Below are positions 33,401 to 42,036 of a stretch of DNA of 64,000 bases, piece by piece (the first letter of the stretch is position 1; every line of letters begins with the position of its first letter). Under the pieces are notes generated by a model, which searched no databases, was not told the DNA's origin, and saw only the letters and a list, made by a program, of their open reading frames with translations. The stretch is from Dyadobacter psychrotolerans (lineage in GTDB: Bacteria > Bacteroidota > Bacteroidia > Cytophagales > Spirosomataceae): positions 301 to 64,300 of the forward strand of contig NZ_SMFL01000005.1 in NCBI RefSeq assembly GCF_004349265.1. The letters are read 5' to 3'. A program made the translations under genes and the position numbers.

Positions 33401-34271
33401 AAGCACCGCGGGAAGGTTTAATAAATCCATTTCTGACAAACGCCGAAAAAATGGCGAGTTTGTCGCTGGGAAAAGCGTATTCCGTTCCAGCTACATAAAC
33501 TGCTATGTTGCTGATACCGGATACATATTCGCGTCCATAGCCATAGACATAAAGCTGGGGACCGTGAGCGGTATAAGAGTTGTCGTTTTGAATGCCTTCA
33601 CCGGTAGTGACAACAATGGATGCAGTTACCGCCGTGATAGTTTGGTTGAGTAAACTTTGGTTTTCTGTAAGGCAGGCCCTCATCAGATAATGCTGGGCAA
33701 CGTCGGTCAGGTTAGAGCCGTCTTTAGCGGGCGAGCTGGTAATGGCAGTGCCTTTGTTCATCCAGGCAAGCATTTGGTTTTCCAGTTCCGTTGAAATTCC
33801 AACCGGGGCTTTTCTCAGACATATCAAAGTATTACCAATATCTTTTGGTGCGCTGATAGAAAGGTAAAACCAGTTGGTGCTGGTTGGGGCAGGACTGAGC
33901 GAAAGCCAGTAAAACATCACCGTTTCGATCTTCGTCTTTAAATTATTTTGACCATAATATGTGCTTGAAGCATTGGAATATGCCTTAGCCAGGATTCCCA
34001 TTCTTGTCAGGTGATTTCCCGGCGCCCAATCGGTCTGGCTTGTGGAGGAGTAATCGATGTCGGGCCAGGAACCGTTTTGAGATAAAGAACTTAATAAAGT
34101 TGTGACCTGCGCATCCAGCGAGGTAACCGAGCCGGCCTGGATATTAGCAAAGATCCGGTCGCGAATGATTGTAAAGTCGTTGCTTCCCTGGCCATTTGCT
34201 TTAGTTGTAAAAAGGAAAATAGGAATTAAGGCCAGTAACAGAAAAAAGGTGTTGCGTTTAGGAATAGTCAT
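30462..34271 (-). CDS. Secreted family 8 polysaccharide lyase with two CBM96-like modules and T9SS domain
   Basis: The 1269-residue protein has a signal peptide, then the helical toroid of a chondroitin AC/hyaluronan-type lyase: DWAPGNHLTRMGILAKAYSN, Asn133 in TNWFYLSIS, His236 and Tyr245 in SYTAHGPQLYVYGYG, Arg299 and Arg303 in LFGRGVSRANAG. The spacing His-9-Tyr and Tyr-54-Arg-4-Arg equals that of Pedobacter (Flavobacterium) heparinus chondroitinase AC as I remember it (225, 234, 288, 292). Beta-sandwich domains (to about 700) follow, then two repeated DNRLRE/CBM96-like modules (DAFVRSGGTGATAVYGTTNY; DSYARSNTATTNYGTQGYLV), a fibronectin-like segment and a T9SS sorting domain. It cleaves acidic polysaccharide by beta-elimination outside the cell; chondroitin or hyaluronan is the best guess. 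Confidence 0.87.
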   Translation of the reverse strand: MTIPKRNTFFLLLALIPIFLFTTKANGQGSNDFTIIRDRIFANIQAGSVTSLDAQVTTLLSSLSQNGSWPDIDYSSTSQTDWAPGNHLTRMGILAKAYSNASSTYYGQNNLKTKIETVMFYWLSLSPAPTSTNWFYLSISAPKDIGNTLICLRKAPVGISTELENQMLAWMNKGTAITSSPAKDGSNLTDVAQHYLMRACLTENQSLLNQTITAVTASIVVTTGEGIQNDNSYTAHGPQLYVYGYGREYVSGISNIAVYVAGTEYAFPSDKLAIFSAFVRNGFIKPSRGAYADYNLFGRGVSRANAGKADVALIQKVKGFDLASYATEYDNSIQRMQGVQLPSYNVSAEHIHYWRTDYSIHHRSKYMFGLRSVSSRNAKSEMGNGENIKGYYLTEGANYIAVKGDEYYNIFPVWEWNKIPGTTVPEITTYPVRTAWGVNFGTVQFTGGVSDGTYGASAYAMNDYGTTAKKSWFFFDDEIVCLGAGINSSAAQAINTTVNQCLLKTDVTVADAAGNTSVLSKGLRDYSGNLKWAHQGDVGYFFPNGGNLSLSNQAQTGSWSAINTTGSESAVATDVFKVWFKHGTTPANASYAYIVTPGKTSVSEMQNYDTTSVSILSNTSAVQAVRHNTLGIWQIVFYTAGEFTNGDVTVKANKPCVLMLKNLGQDQVSLHLADPSQSAAQIYIGLKTAQFTEMKGVNFTMPLSAMAGSTVSGSISTGSETYNEPVEPLLKLESVADAFVRSGGTGATAVYGTTNYGTETVLTVKKESAGYDREAFIKFDLSALPTAIDSAVIQLRVNNANTSVTNTKWVYYLADDNTWTETGLTWNSKPAAATKLGERIGTTANSFVKLNITAAVLAKLSADKIISIRVASEPTTTDVAVISKTDASFSSRENTNADYRPQLIVYRHLSPQEGAKKDSILTTADSYARSNTATTNYGTQGYLVARNKTGDVQEIFLKFDLHGLRRTVGNAKLRLYAIESAITTGWQVYKTANNYSSGSEAWAETGINWNNRPASGTQLGSAASQPAAGYVYFDITSALQGIASDSILTLKVTATTDVYSSFRSRNFATDALRPKIIYEYTPSQPSALPVDLISFKAGTENLAVYLTWETASEENNASFEIQRSEDARNFQTIGKVRGNNSTTIISKYNYTDTGVSFTNQLYYRLKQIDLDGTTTVSSVIQVRLQGVEPSITIGPNPTTENLSVFLPGRITEPAVIQIINKAGKTLFENKISDISRVDFDLHEQTPGIYFVRILQGTRQPQIFRFAIAK

Positions 34272-34764
34272 GATGTACAGCTTAAGATTTTAAACCAAAT
34301 TTTTAAAACAAAGCACAGAACCGCTTCCGGCAGATCCGTTTTTATTAAATATCCGTTAACCGGTACTTCTTGTGAGAACTAACCTGTAACCACTTTTGCT
34401 AAAATTTGTAGAATACGCCATTTGAATTTTGTCTGTTAAGTAATGGTTTGGAAAACAAGATTTGTTATTGACCAAAGGTCAGAAAAACGGTTTAACCCAG
34501 GGGGAGAAAATCCTGTTTTAATAGGCGGGTTTTTCGGTTTTAGATGGTATAAATTGGCGATCAAGTATAATATTTACCATTAATTATGACAAATGAAGAG
34601 TAGGATAGTCCTGAAATGGTATTTTTGTTATAATTGTTTTTATAATTCTGTTGGTATATGAAGTAGATTCATTTCATCTGTAACATACCGACATATCATA
34701 AAAACATAATGTTTAATCTTCAAAGGCGGGTTATAATAATTCCGGATTCTAGACAGAATGGTTA
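34272..34764. other. Gene-free 493-bp stretch between divergent genes
   Basis: Shared upstream region of the lyase (minus) and the ECF sigma gene (plus). It is AT-rich. I see no full TTG-N19-21-TAnnTTTG promoter. A small palindrome TGACC-AAA-GGTCA lies at 34469-34481 and could be an operator, though such a short match can occur by chance. Confidence 0.4.
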
Positions 34765-35361
34765 ATGGGAGCAGGTGGTATTTCAGATCGGGAAAAGGAG
34801 ATTATGCTGCGGCTTCGTTGCGGTGAGGAGCGTGCTTTTGAGGAATTATACCGAATTTACAGCGTACGTATCTACCGGAGCATTCTGAACATGGTCAAAG
34901 ACAAAGAAGTAGCAAGTGAGCTTCTCCAGGATGTTTTTATAAAAGTCTGGGAAAAAAGAGAAGTCATTGATCCCGAAAACTCTTTCCGTTCCTATATGTT
35001 TACAATTGCCAGAAATATGGTCTATAATTATCTGAAAAGATCCTCTCTGGAAATGCAGATGACGGCCTATATGGCGGCTACAAAATCAGAATTTTACACA
35101 CACGTCGAGGAAAATGTACTTCATCAGGAGATAGAAGACAGCCTCAATACAGCGATAGATATGCTGCCGCCTCAAAGGAAGAAAATATTTGTTCTATGCA
35201 AGATAGAAGGCAAAAGTTATGAAGAGGTGAGCAGGCTGCTGGGAATTTCAATGGCTACGATCAATGACCACATTGTTAAAGCAACCCATTTTCTTAAAAA
35301 TCAACTGAAAGATATTTCGCAAACATACATGGTGCTTCTTTTTACCTTTCTTGATTTCTAA
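34765..35361 (+). CDS. ECF RNA polymerase sigma factor
   Basis: The 198-residue protein has region 2 (CGEERAFEELYRIYSVRIYR, SELLQDVFIKVWEKRE, NSFRSYMFTIARNMVYNYLK) and region 4 (MLPPQRKKIFVLCKIEGKSY, EEVSRLLGISMATINDHIVK). It belongs to the Bacteroidota sigma-70 group that is partnered with FecR anti-sigma factors. The FecR gene begins 264 bases downstream and is followed by SusC and SusD, so this is the standard ECF-FecR-SusCD regulatory cassette. A hydrophobic C-terminal tail (YMVLLFTFLDF) after region 4 is slightly unusual. Confidence 0.93.
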   Translation: MGAGGISDREKEIMLRLRCGEERAFEELYRIYSVRIYRSILNMVKDKEVASELLQDVFIKVWEKREVIDPENSFRSYMFTIARNMVYNYLKRSSLEMQMTAYMAATKSEFYTHVEENVLHQEIEDSLNTAIDMLPPQRKKIFVLCKIEGKSYEEVSRLLGISMATINDHIVKATHFLKNQLKDISQTYMVLLFTFLDF

Positions 35362-35625
35362 GAAGATTCCATCATTGCAACATAATAAATCTTCTTTTAT
35401 ACTGGCATTACAGATTTGACGTATAGTAGTTAAGGTTCGTTGTATTTTACAGTTTTGATCTGTTTTTTATATTTAAAAAAGGCCGGAACCGATCCTGCAC
35501 TTTATTCCCCAGGATTCTTGGTACAAGAAGCAGCACAATTAAAATTTTTATAAAAAAAATACATTTCGGGCAGATGGACTCTCGCCGCTGACTGTATTAT
35601 CCATAATACCCAATCAATATGGATT

Positions 35626-36795
35626 ATGGACATCAAAGATTTACTAATTCGTTACCGGAATAATCAATGTACGGAGGAGGAAGCCAGGTGGCTGCTCGCC
35701 TACATTAAGTCGGGAAAGGATCGTGAGCTGATTGAAAAGTTTATTGACGAAAATCTGAATGATCCCTCTTCGGAAAAATCTTCCTTAGAAACGGAGATGA
35801 TTCTCAATAACGCTTTTTTAAGCATTATTCGAAGGAAGGGACAGCAAACGAAGGAACATTCTATTTTTTCTTTATGGTCTTTCCGTTATGCAGCGGCTGT
35901 TTTGCTGGCTTTGGGGATCGGAACTCTGGCTTACCTGACGATCGTATGGCAGCCGGCGACGGAGCATGCCAGCCAAATTTCCGGCGATATTTCACCAACC
36001 GGTTTGCATGAAAGCGTCCTAATGCTGGAAGGTGAAAAAAAGATTTCTCTCAAACAGCTGAGCCTGGGTGAAACTGTTGGAACCGATGCTTTTAGAATAC
36101 TTAAAAGTGCAAAGGGAGAACTGGAAATCACGGTTTTAGATAAAACAAAAATTAAAAGACAAGGTTACAATGCGCTGTTTGTGTCCAATGGAGATACTTA
36201 TAAAATTCACTTGCCGGATGGAACTTCTGTTTTGCTAAATGCGGGGAGCAGTCTGAAGATTCCGGCTTTATTCAGTGAGTCTGCCCGAAGTGTGGAGCTG
36301 ACAGGAGAAGGTTTTTTTGAGGTTACAAAAAATACAGCAAGCCCGTTCCGGATAAAAAGCAGAGGCATGGAGGTTACGGTTCTAGGTACTGTTTTTAATA
36401 TCAATGCATATGCAGATGAACCTTCGATTAAAACGACTCTGGTTGAAGGATCGATTAAGCTGACTTCCGCTAAAAATAATATTCTCATCAAACCCGGTGA
36501 GCAGGCTCAATGTGATAATGAAGGTACGCTTACAACTTCAAAGGTTGACGTAAACGACGTTCTGGCCTGGAAAGAAGGTTCATTTCACTTTTCCGGCCGG
36601 AGTCTGGATGTTATACTCAGACAAATTTCAAGATGGTATAATGTAGAGATCGTTTACAAAAACGGTAAAGTACCGGACATAGGAATTGGTGGTAACATGC
36701 CCCGTTCGTCCCGCCTCGAAGAGGTCATCGATGTTTTAAAAGCAAGTGGTGTGAACATCAGCTTGAATAAAAATACCCTTTTTATTAAACCTTAA
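35626..36795 (+). CDS. FecR-family anti-sigma factor with DUF4974
   Basis: A 389-residue membrane protein: cytoplasmic N-terminal sigma-binding region (DLLIRYRNNQCTEEEARWLL), one membrane helix at about 88-107 (AAAVLLALGIGTLAYLTIVW), and a periplasmic FecR domain (IHLPDGTSVLLNAGSSLKIP, GEGFFEVTKNTASPFRIKS, TVLGTVFNINAYADEPSIKT). The C-terminal DUF4974 has FSGRSLDVILRQISRWYNVE. It should hold the upstream ECF sigma inactive until the STN domain of the SusC at 36806 signals. A 7-bp inverted repeat (CCATAAT 35601-35607, ATTATGG 35623-35629) overlaps the start codon and may modulate initiation. Confidence 0.92.
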   Translation: MDIKDLLIRYRNNQCTEEEARWLLAYIKSGKDRELIEKFIDENLNDPSSEKSSLETEMILNNAFLSIIRRKGQQTKEHSIFSLWSFRYAAAVLLALGIGTLAYLTIVWQPATEHASQISGDISPTGLHESVLMLEGEKKISLKQLSLGETVGTDAFRILKSAKGELEITVLDKTKIKRQGYNALFVSNGDTYKIHLPDGTSVLLNAGSSLKIPALFSESARSVELTGEGFFEVTKNTASPFRIKSRGMEVTVLGTVFNINAYADEPSIKTTLVEGSIKLTSAKNNILIKPGEQAQCDNEGTLTTSKVDVNDVLAWKEGSFHFSGRSLDVILRQISRWYNVEIVYKNGKVPDIGIGGNMPRSSRLEEVIDVLKASGVNISLNKNTLFIKP

Positions 36796-36805
36796 CCTTA
36801 AACGC

Positions 36806-39800
36806 ATGAAATACATTTCCGGTAATGGTCATCCTAATCCTAACGATTTAATTATGAAAAGAGGTTTTTACGACTGTATAAGACAAGGGGATCGTTTTCC
36901 CGCCAACGAAAGATCATCGGTGCGGCTGCGACCAGAACCCGGAAATTATTTCGGGATAGTATTAGCACTGCTTGTATTAATGCTAACAGTTCAGCCGGCT
37001 GTCTATTCCTTTCCGCAGGGGATTACGCTTTCAGGAAAAAATATTCCATTGGAAAAAGTGATTCATCAGATCACACAAAAATCGGGGTATTCATTTGTTT
37101 ACAATGTGGAGTGGCTAAAAAAGGCGGATAAAATTGACCTGAATATCAGGAACAAAAATCTGGAAGGTGCACTTGCAGAGATTTTCAAAAATCAGCCATT
37201 TACCTATCAGATCGTAGGCAAAACTGTTGTTCTCAAACTTAAAGAGATTACGCAGTCCTCTGTTAAAACGACTTTGGATACCACAACTGTACGTATTCTG
37301 GGCCGGGTTTTGGAGGTGAAAGATCCGCCTGCTCCCTTACCGGGAGCCACTGTTGCGATCAAAGGTTTGTCACAGGGAACAATCACCGATGAGCGTGGTG
37401 TATTTGAGCTTCGCGCACCCAGACAAAGCGTGTTGGTAATCAGCATGGTAGGTTACAAAACCCAGGAATATATCGTCCGTTCTGAAACCGCCAACCTGAT
37501 TATTTCTCTTCCTGAGGACCTGCAGGTTCTGGATCAGGTTGTAGTGACAGGATTTGCTACGCAGAAGGTCAGGGAAATTGCCAGCTCCGTAAGTATCATC
37601 AAAATGGAGAATATTGAAAATAAGCCTGTCACGCAGCTTTCTCAGGCTTTGCAGGGTGGCGGAACAGGTATTCAGGTTTCTCAGAGTACAGGTTTGGTAG
37701 GAGGTGATCAGGCAAATATCCGTGTACGCGGGGTTGGGACGGTTGGAAATGCTGCGCCACTCGTTCTGGTTGATGGTGTGCCGTTTGACATGAATAACCT
37801 GGATCCCAATACGATTTCCAGCATAACAGTTTTAAAAGATGCAGCTTCGGCTTCTATGTATGGTGCGCGGGGAGCGAACGGTGTGATACTCATTACGACC
37901 AAACGGGGCGTTGCCGGGGTTCCCAATATTGAGTACAATGGTTTTTGGGGAATTCAAAAGCCTGTTTACCGTCCCGATTTTGTTGACGCGGCCACCTGGA
38001 TGGAAATGAATAATCAGGCGAGTATCAATTCAGGAGGTGGTAATCTTTACAGACAGGGTGTGATTGACTCAACTCGTTCCGGAGCTGACCCGATCCGTTA
38101 TCCCGATACGCGATGGGCCGATTTGATACTGAGAAAATCTGCACCTATTGAACAGCATTCTATTTTGGTGTCAGGAGGTAATACGGCTGCGCGTTTTTCA
38201 TTATCCGTTAATCATACCCGGCAGGTAGGCCATTTGAAGGAGCTTGGAGCAATGCAGTCGGATTATAAAAGAACTACGGTAAGGGCAAACACGACGGTCG
38301 ATCTGTTAAAAAACCTGTTTGTATACATGGATGTTTTCGCATCCCGGTCAGATCAGAATGAGCCTAACGCAAACGGAACAGACAGAAACACATCCTACGT
38401 CTATGGACGATTGTATATCGTTTCACCCAATATCGTATCCAAATACCCTGACAAACCGCAAGCCAGACCCAATTATAGTTACTACGGAAACTATGGCGAA
38501 AGCTGGAATCCAACAGCGCTGCTCGAAAAGGGAGGGCGAATCAGCCGGTCGAAAGATGAAGCGATCATAAACATGCGGCCGCAGTGGGAAATCATTCCTA
38601 ATCTCAAACTGAATGCGCAGGTAAGCTACCGGGTAACTTCGGGTTTGAACAGGGTGAACCAGGATCCGTATATCTTTTTTGATTATTTTACAGAAAGACA
38701 ATCTGGCGTATCTTATGTCAATACCAAAACCCCAACGCTGACCGGCCGGGAGAATTATCTGTATTTTGGAAGTAATCTGGACTACCGGGTGGCAGTTGGA
38801 AAACATAATCTGAATGCCATTGCAGGTTACACACAGGAGCTGCGAACTTACGATTCCTGGAATGATGTAGCGATTAAATCAGTTTTCGCAAAGGCATATT
38901 ATACTTATGGCGAGCGTTACCTTCTTGAAGCCGCCATACGCAGAGACGGATCTTCGCTTTTTGGTACCGGAAACAAATGGGGTTATTTCCCGTCCGTAGC
39001 CGTTGGATGGAATATTGACCAGGAATCGTTTTTCAAAGTGCCTGCTATTCCTGCCTGGAAAATAAGGGCTTCTTATGGAACACTGGGGAACAATTCGATC
39101 AATCCGTATTTGTACCAGACCACGATCAATGCGGATGGTACTGAGCAGATTATCGGTAACACAGACCTGAAATGGGAAAAGTCGAATGTGCTCAACGTGG
39201 CTACTGATATTGGTTTTAAAAACGGACTTGACCTGACATTGGAATGGTTCGATAAAACTACCAAAGATGTTCTCATCACGGCACAGCCTTTGTACACAGG
39301 TGCCATCGGTGTGAACAATACGATGCCTCCAGTCAACACCGCCAGCGTGCAGATCAGGGGAATGGAAGCCAATTTGAAATATAACACTAAGATTGGCTCC
39401 GATCTGAATTTTACCTTTGGGATAGGTTACACGAGAAATAAGAGCAAAATTTTGAAACTGATCGGTGATGACAAACCGATTATCATCGGGAATACGATCA
39501 TGCGGATTGGTGGTTCGATGATGGAAAATTATGGCTACGCAACCCAGGGATTACTTCGTGAACAGGACATAACTGATGGTGGTGTAGTGAAACTTCCAGG
39601 TCAGAAAGCCGGTGACATTCATTTTAAGGATACGAACAACGACGGAATTATTTCAGATCTGGATCGCGTGCCGTTGGGAAGTACGCAGCCGGTGGACATC
39701 TTTTTTGGCAGCATAGGATTGAAATACAGGAATTTTGATTTTGATGCACTCGTTTCCGGTCAGGCTGGTACACCGAGATTTTATTCAGGGCTGGTATCCA

Positions 39801-40162
39801 TTCCTTTAAATGTAGGGGGTGAAAGCGGAACTCCTCAAAAGTATCACATGAACTACTGGACACCGGAAAATCCGAATGCACCGCTGCCAAGGCTAACTTT
39901 GACACCGGGCAGTAACAATAACTTTTCTGACTTTTTCCAGTTTAACGGCGCTTTTGCACGGGTTCGTTACATCCAGTTTGGTTACACACTTCCCAAAGGA
40001 GTTATTGGAGCTATAAGAGGTAAATCTTTGAGGTTTTATTTTAATGCACAAAACCCGTTCACCTTCTCCAAAGTGAAACTGATTGATCCTGAAACCGGTG
40101 GAAATCAAACCACAGTGCCGTTGATGAAAGTTATTTCGGGTGGACTTAATGTTAGATTTTAA
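36806..40162 (+). CDS. SusC/RagA TonB-dependent transporter with N-terminal STN signalling domain
   Basis: Up to 1118 residues; the internal ATG at 36854 (MKRGFYDCI) is an equally good start. After a hydrophobic export segment (about 49-68) there is an STN (secretin/TonB) domain with FVYNVEWLKKADKIDLNIRN, which contacts FecR. Next is a carboxypeptidase-regulatory-like domain (GATVAIKGLSQGTITDERGV), a TonB box region (LDQVVVTGFATQ), a plug with VRVRGVGTVGNAAPLVLVDG and TVLKDAASASMYGARGANGV, and a 22-strand barrel ending GGLNVRF. It imports glycans or other large nutrients together with the SusD at 40164. The STN domain ties it to the upstream ECF/FecR pair. Confidence 0.94.
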   Translation: MKYISGNGHPNPNDLIMKRGFYDCIRQGDRFPANERSSVRLRPEPGNYFGIVLALLVLMLTVQPAVYSFPQGITLSGKNIPLEKVIHQITQKSGYSFVYNVEWLKKADKIDLNIRNKNLEGALAEIFKNQPFTYQIVGKTVVLKLKEITQSSVKTTLDTTTVRILGRVLEVKDPPAPLPGATVAIKGLSQGTITDERGVFELRAPRQSVLVISMVGYKTQEYIVRSETANLIISLPEDLQVLDQVVVTGFATQKVREIASSVSIIKMENIENKPVTQLSQALQGGGTGIQVSQSTGLVGGDQANIRVRGVGTVGNAAPLVLVDGVPFDMNNLDPNTISSITVLKDAASASMYGARGANGVILITTKRGVAGVPNIEYNGFWGIQKPVYRPDFVDAATWMEMNNQASINSGGGNLYRQGVIDSTRSGADPIRYPDTRWADLILRKSAPIEQHSILVSGGNTAARFSLSVNHTRQVGHLKELGAMQSDYKRTTVRANTTVDLLKNLFVYMDVFASRSDQNEPNANGTDRNTSYVYGRLYIVSPNIVSKYPDKPQARPNYSYYGNYGESWNPTALLEKGGRISRSKDEAIINMRPQWEIIPNLKLNAQVSYRVTSGLNRVNQDPYIFFDYFTERQSGVSYVNTKTPTLTGRENYLYFGSNLDYRVAVGKHNLNAIAGYTQELRTYDSWNDVAIKSVFAKAYYTYGERYLLEAAIRRDGSSLFGTGNKWGYFPSVAVGWNIDQESFFKVPAIPAWKIRASYGTLGNNSINPYLYQTTINADGTEQIIGNTDLKWEKSNVLNVATDIGFKNGLDLTLEWFDKTTKDVLITAQPLYTGAIGVNNTMPPVNTASVQIRGMEANLKYNTKIGSDLNFTFGIGYTRNKSKILKLIGDDKPIIIGNTIMRIGGSMMENYGYATQGLLREQDITDGGVVKLPGQKAGDIHFKDTNNDGIISDLDRVPLGSTQPVDIFFGSIGLKYRNFDFDALVSGQAGTPRFYSGLVSIPLNVGGESGTPQKYHMNYWTPENPNAPLPRLTLTPGSNNNFSDFFQFNGAFARVRYIQFGYTLPKGVIGAIRGKSLRFYFNAQNPFTFSKVKLIDPETGGNQTTVPLMKVISGGLNVRF

Positions 40163-40163
40163 A

Positions 40164-41792
40164 ATGAGAACTATGAAAAATAGATTCAGAAAAGTATTGT
40201 CAGTCATTCTGATGGCAATGATGCTGATCAGCTGTTCAGAAGATTATCTGATCCGGGATAATCCGACGGCGACAACGGACGATAAGTGGTGGAAACTCGA
40301 GTCCGATCTTAGGTCATACCTTGAACTTATCTACAATAATTCGATCTCACCCGGCGCACTTATCACGGGCGTTACCTTTCAGGCCAACTGTCGCATGCAG
40401 ATGTCGGGGGTAACAGATGAAAGCGTTTTTCGTGCTAATTTTGGCAGTTGGCATGATTTCCCGCTGGGTTCGGCAACAACGAGTAATGCCTATCTTGCCG
40501 ATTTGTACAGTCAGAATTATCGGGATATCCGCAATACTTCCCGGATCTTGGAAAATTACACCAGGGTTTATATTGAAGATGCTGCCGTTAAAGAGCGGTA
40601 CGCCGCCGAGGCCCGCGCGCTCAGAGCCTATGCTCATTTGAAATTATTTCAGTTTTTCGGACCGGTGCCCATTATAACCCGCAGCATATCGGTGGAAGAA
40701 GCGAGAAATACCCCGCGGAATACGGAAGAGGAAGTGGTGCGTTTTATTTCTTCACAGCTCGACTCGGCAGCAGCGGTGCTGCCTGCATCTTACCCTACCA
40801 GCGATGCTTACCGGATATCGAAAGGCGCCTGTTATGCCATGCAGGTTCAGCTTTATCTGACCGTGAAGAATTATATAAAAACAATTGAATATGCCCGCAA
40901 GCTAATTGACCTCAATACTTACGATCTTCACTACGCTACCAGCGCGACGGTCAACAGTTATGAACAGTTGTTTAGTTACAACGCCCTTGAAAACAAAGAG
41001 CGTATTCTGTTCAGGCGTACGGGGAATTCGGGAGCTTTTTTCCGGTTTGGGCCTAAAAGTCTTGCCGGGCAGGCTACCAACAGCCCTACCGCTGTAATGG
41101 TAAATTCCTACGAAACACGCCAGGGAAAAACGCTTCAGGAACTAGGCAATGACAGTCTTCAGATTTACTGGAAAAATCCGCTTTACAAAAACAACCGGGA
41201 CCCGCGTCTTTCGGTAAGTGTGCTGTTTCCCGGGCAGACATTCGTAAACCGTCTGCTGGATCCTTTTTCCGGAACGGCAGATCCGATCGGTGCAGCGCAG
41301 TCTACACAGACGGGTTTTTGGATCAGAAAATATGTTGATGCCGCCGATGTATCCAGGGCAAACAGTGGAACATTGAATTTTATGGTAATCCGGTATGCAG
41401 AAGTTTTACTTAGTTATGTTGAAGCACTGGTAGAATCCGGTCAATGGCAGCATGCCGACGTAAAGCTCTATTTGAACAAAATCAGAAACAGGGCCAAAAT
41501 GCCTGATTATGACGAAACGGTTTACAACAATCAGGAAAAACTACGCGAGCTTTATCGCCGCGAACGTAAGGTTGAACTGGCTTTTGAAGGTCAGCGGTTG
41601 TTTGATATCCGCAGATGGCGAATCGGTGAGCAGGTTTTGAACGGTCCGGCGCAGGGAGCAATCAATCCGGTAACCAACCAGCCTGTAGTTGTTGAAACAC
41701 GTGTTTTTGATCCGCGAAGAGATTATCTGTGGCCGATACCGCTGGTGGAAATGAATGGTAATTCTGCCATGAAACAGAATCCGGGTTGGTAA
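40164..41792 (+). CDS. SusD/RagB-family nutrient-binding lipoprotein
   Basis: About 542 residues from the ATG at 40164, one base after the SusC stop; an alternative start is at 40173. Lipoprotein signal: MAMMLISCSEDY. SusD features include AEARALRAYAHLKLFQFFGP (TPR helix), ISKGACYAMQVQLYLTVKNY, the C-terminal ELYRRERKVELAFEGQRLFD, IRRWRIGEQVL and the closing RDYLWPIPLVEMN. The protein sits on the outer surface and lids the SusC barrel. A strong terminator follows (41858-41902). The pair's neighbour across the divergent promoter region is the PL8 lyase, hinting at glycosaminoglycan-like substrates; that link is inference. Confidence 0.94.
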   Translation: MRTMKNRFRKVLSVILMAMMLISCSEDYLIRDNPTATTDDKWWKLESDLRSYLELIYNNSISPGALITGVTFQANCRMQMSGVTDESVFRANFGSWHDFPLGSATTSNAYLADLYSQNYRDIRNTSRILENYTRVYIEDAAVKERYAAEARALRAYAHLKLFQFFGPVPIITRSISVEEARNTPRNTEEEVVRFISSQLDSAAAVLPASYPTSDAYRISKGACYAMQVQLYLTVKNYIKTIEYARKLIDLNTYDLHYATSATVNSYEQLFSYNALENKERILFRRTGNSGAFFRFGPKSLAGQATNSPTAVMVNSYETRQGKTLQELGNDSLQIYWKNPLYKNNRDPRLSVSVLFPGQTFVNRLLDPFSGTADPIGAAQSTQTGFWIRKYVDAADVSRANSGTLNFMVIRYAEVLLSYVEALVESGQWQHADVKLYLNKIRNRAKMPDYDETVYNNQEKLRELYRRERKVELAFEGQRLFDIRRWRIGEQVLNGPAQGAINPVTNQPVVVETRVFDPRRDYLWPIPLVEMNGNSAMKQNPGW

Positions 41793-41857
41793 AGAAATTA
41801 TAGTCGTAGCGCAATTCTGAGCAGCGCATAATTAAAATCGGATGTATTAACTTTAAT

Positions 41858-41902
41858 CCCTGATGAAATGGAGGCCGTTTTTCCGTTTCATCAGGGATTT
41901 TT
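41858..41902 (+). terminator. Intrinsic terminator after the ECF-FecR-SusCD cassette
   Basis: CCCTGATGAAATGG (41858-41871) pairs with CCGTTTCATCAGGG (41883-41896) through 14 positions including one G-T, followed by ATTTTTAT. Confidence 0.75.
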
Positions 41903-42036
41903 ATATGTCGGTCAAAAGCTTACCAACTCTGCCTGGCAAAATATCTCGCTTCATTATATTTTCCGGATACCGATAGGATACAGTTGGTTCGTTCTTTTAA
42001 AAAGGCTATAATTGAAAGGTAATTTTCAACAAACTC

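Noticed and set aside
33179..33653. Long plus-strand frames antisense to the polysaccharide lyase
   Set aside because: They are shadows of the lyase reading frame; codon pattern and product have no family resemblance.
34469..34481. TGACC-AAA-GGTCA palindrome between lyase and sigma gene as an operator
   Set aside because: Only five paired bases and a single copy; chance occurrence is likely.
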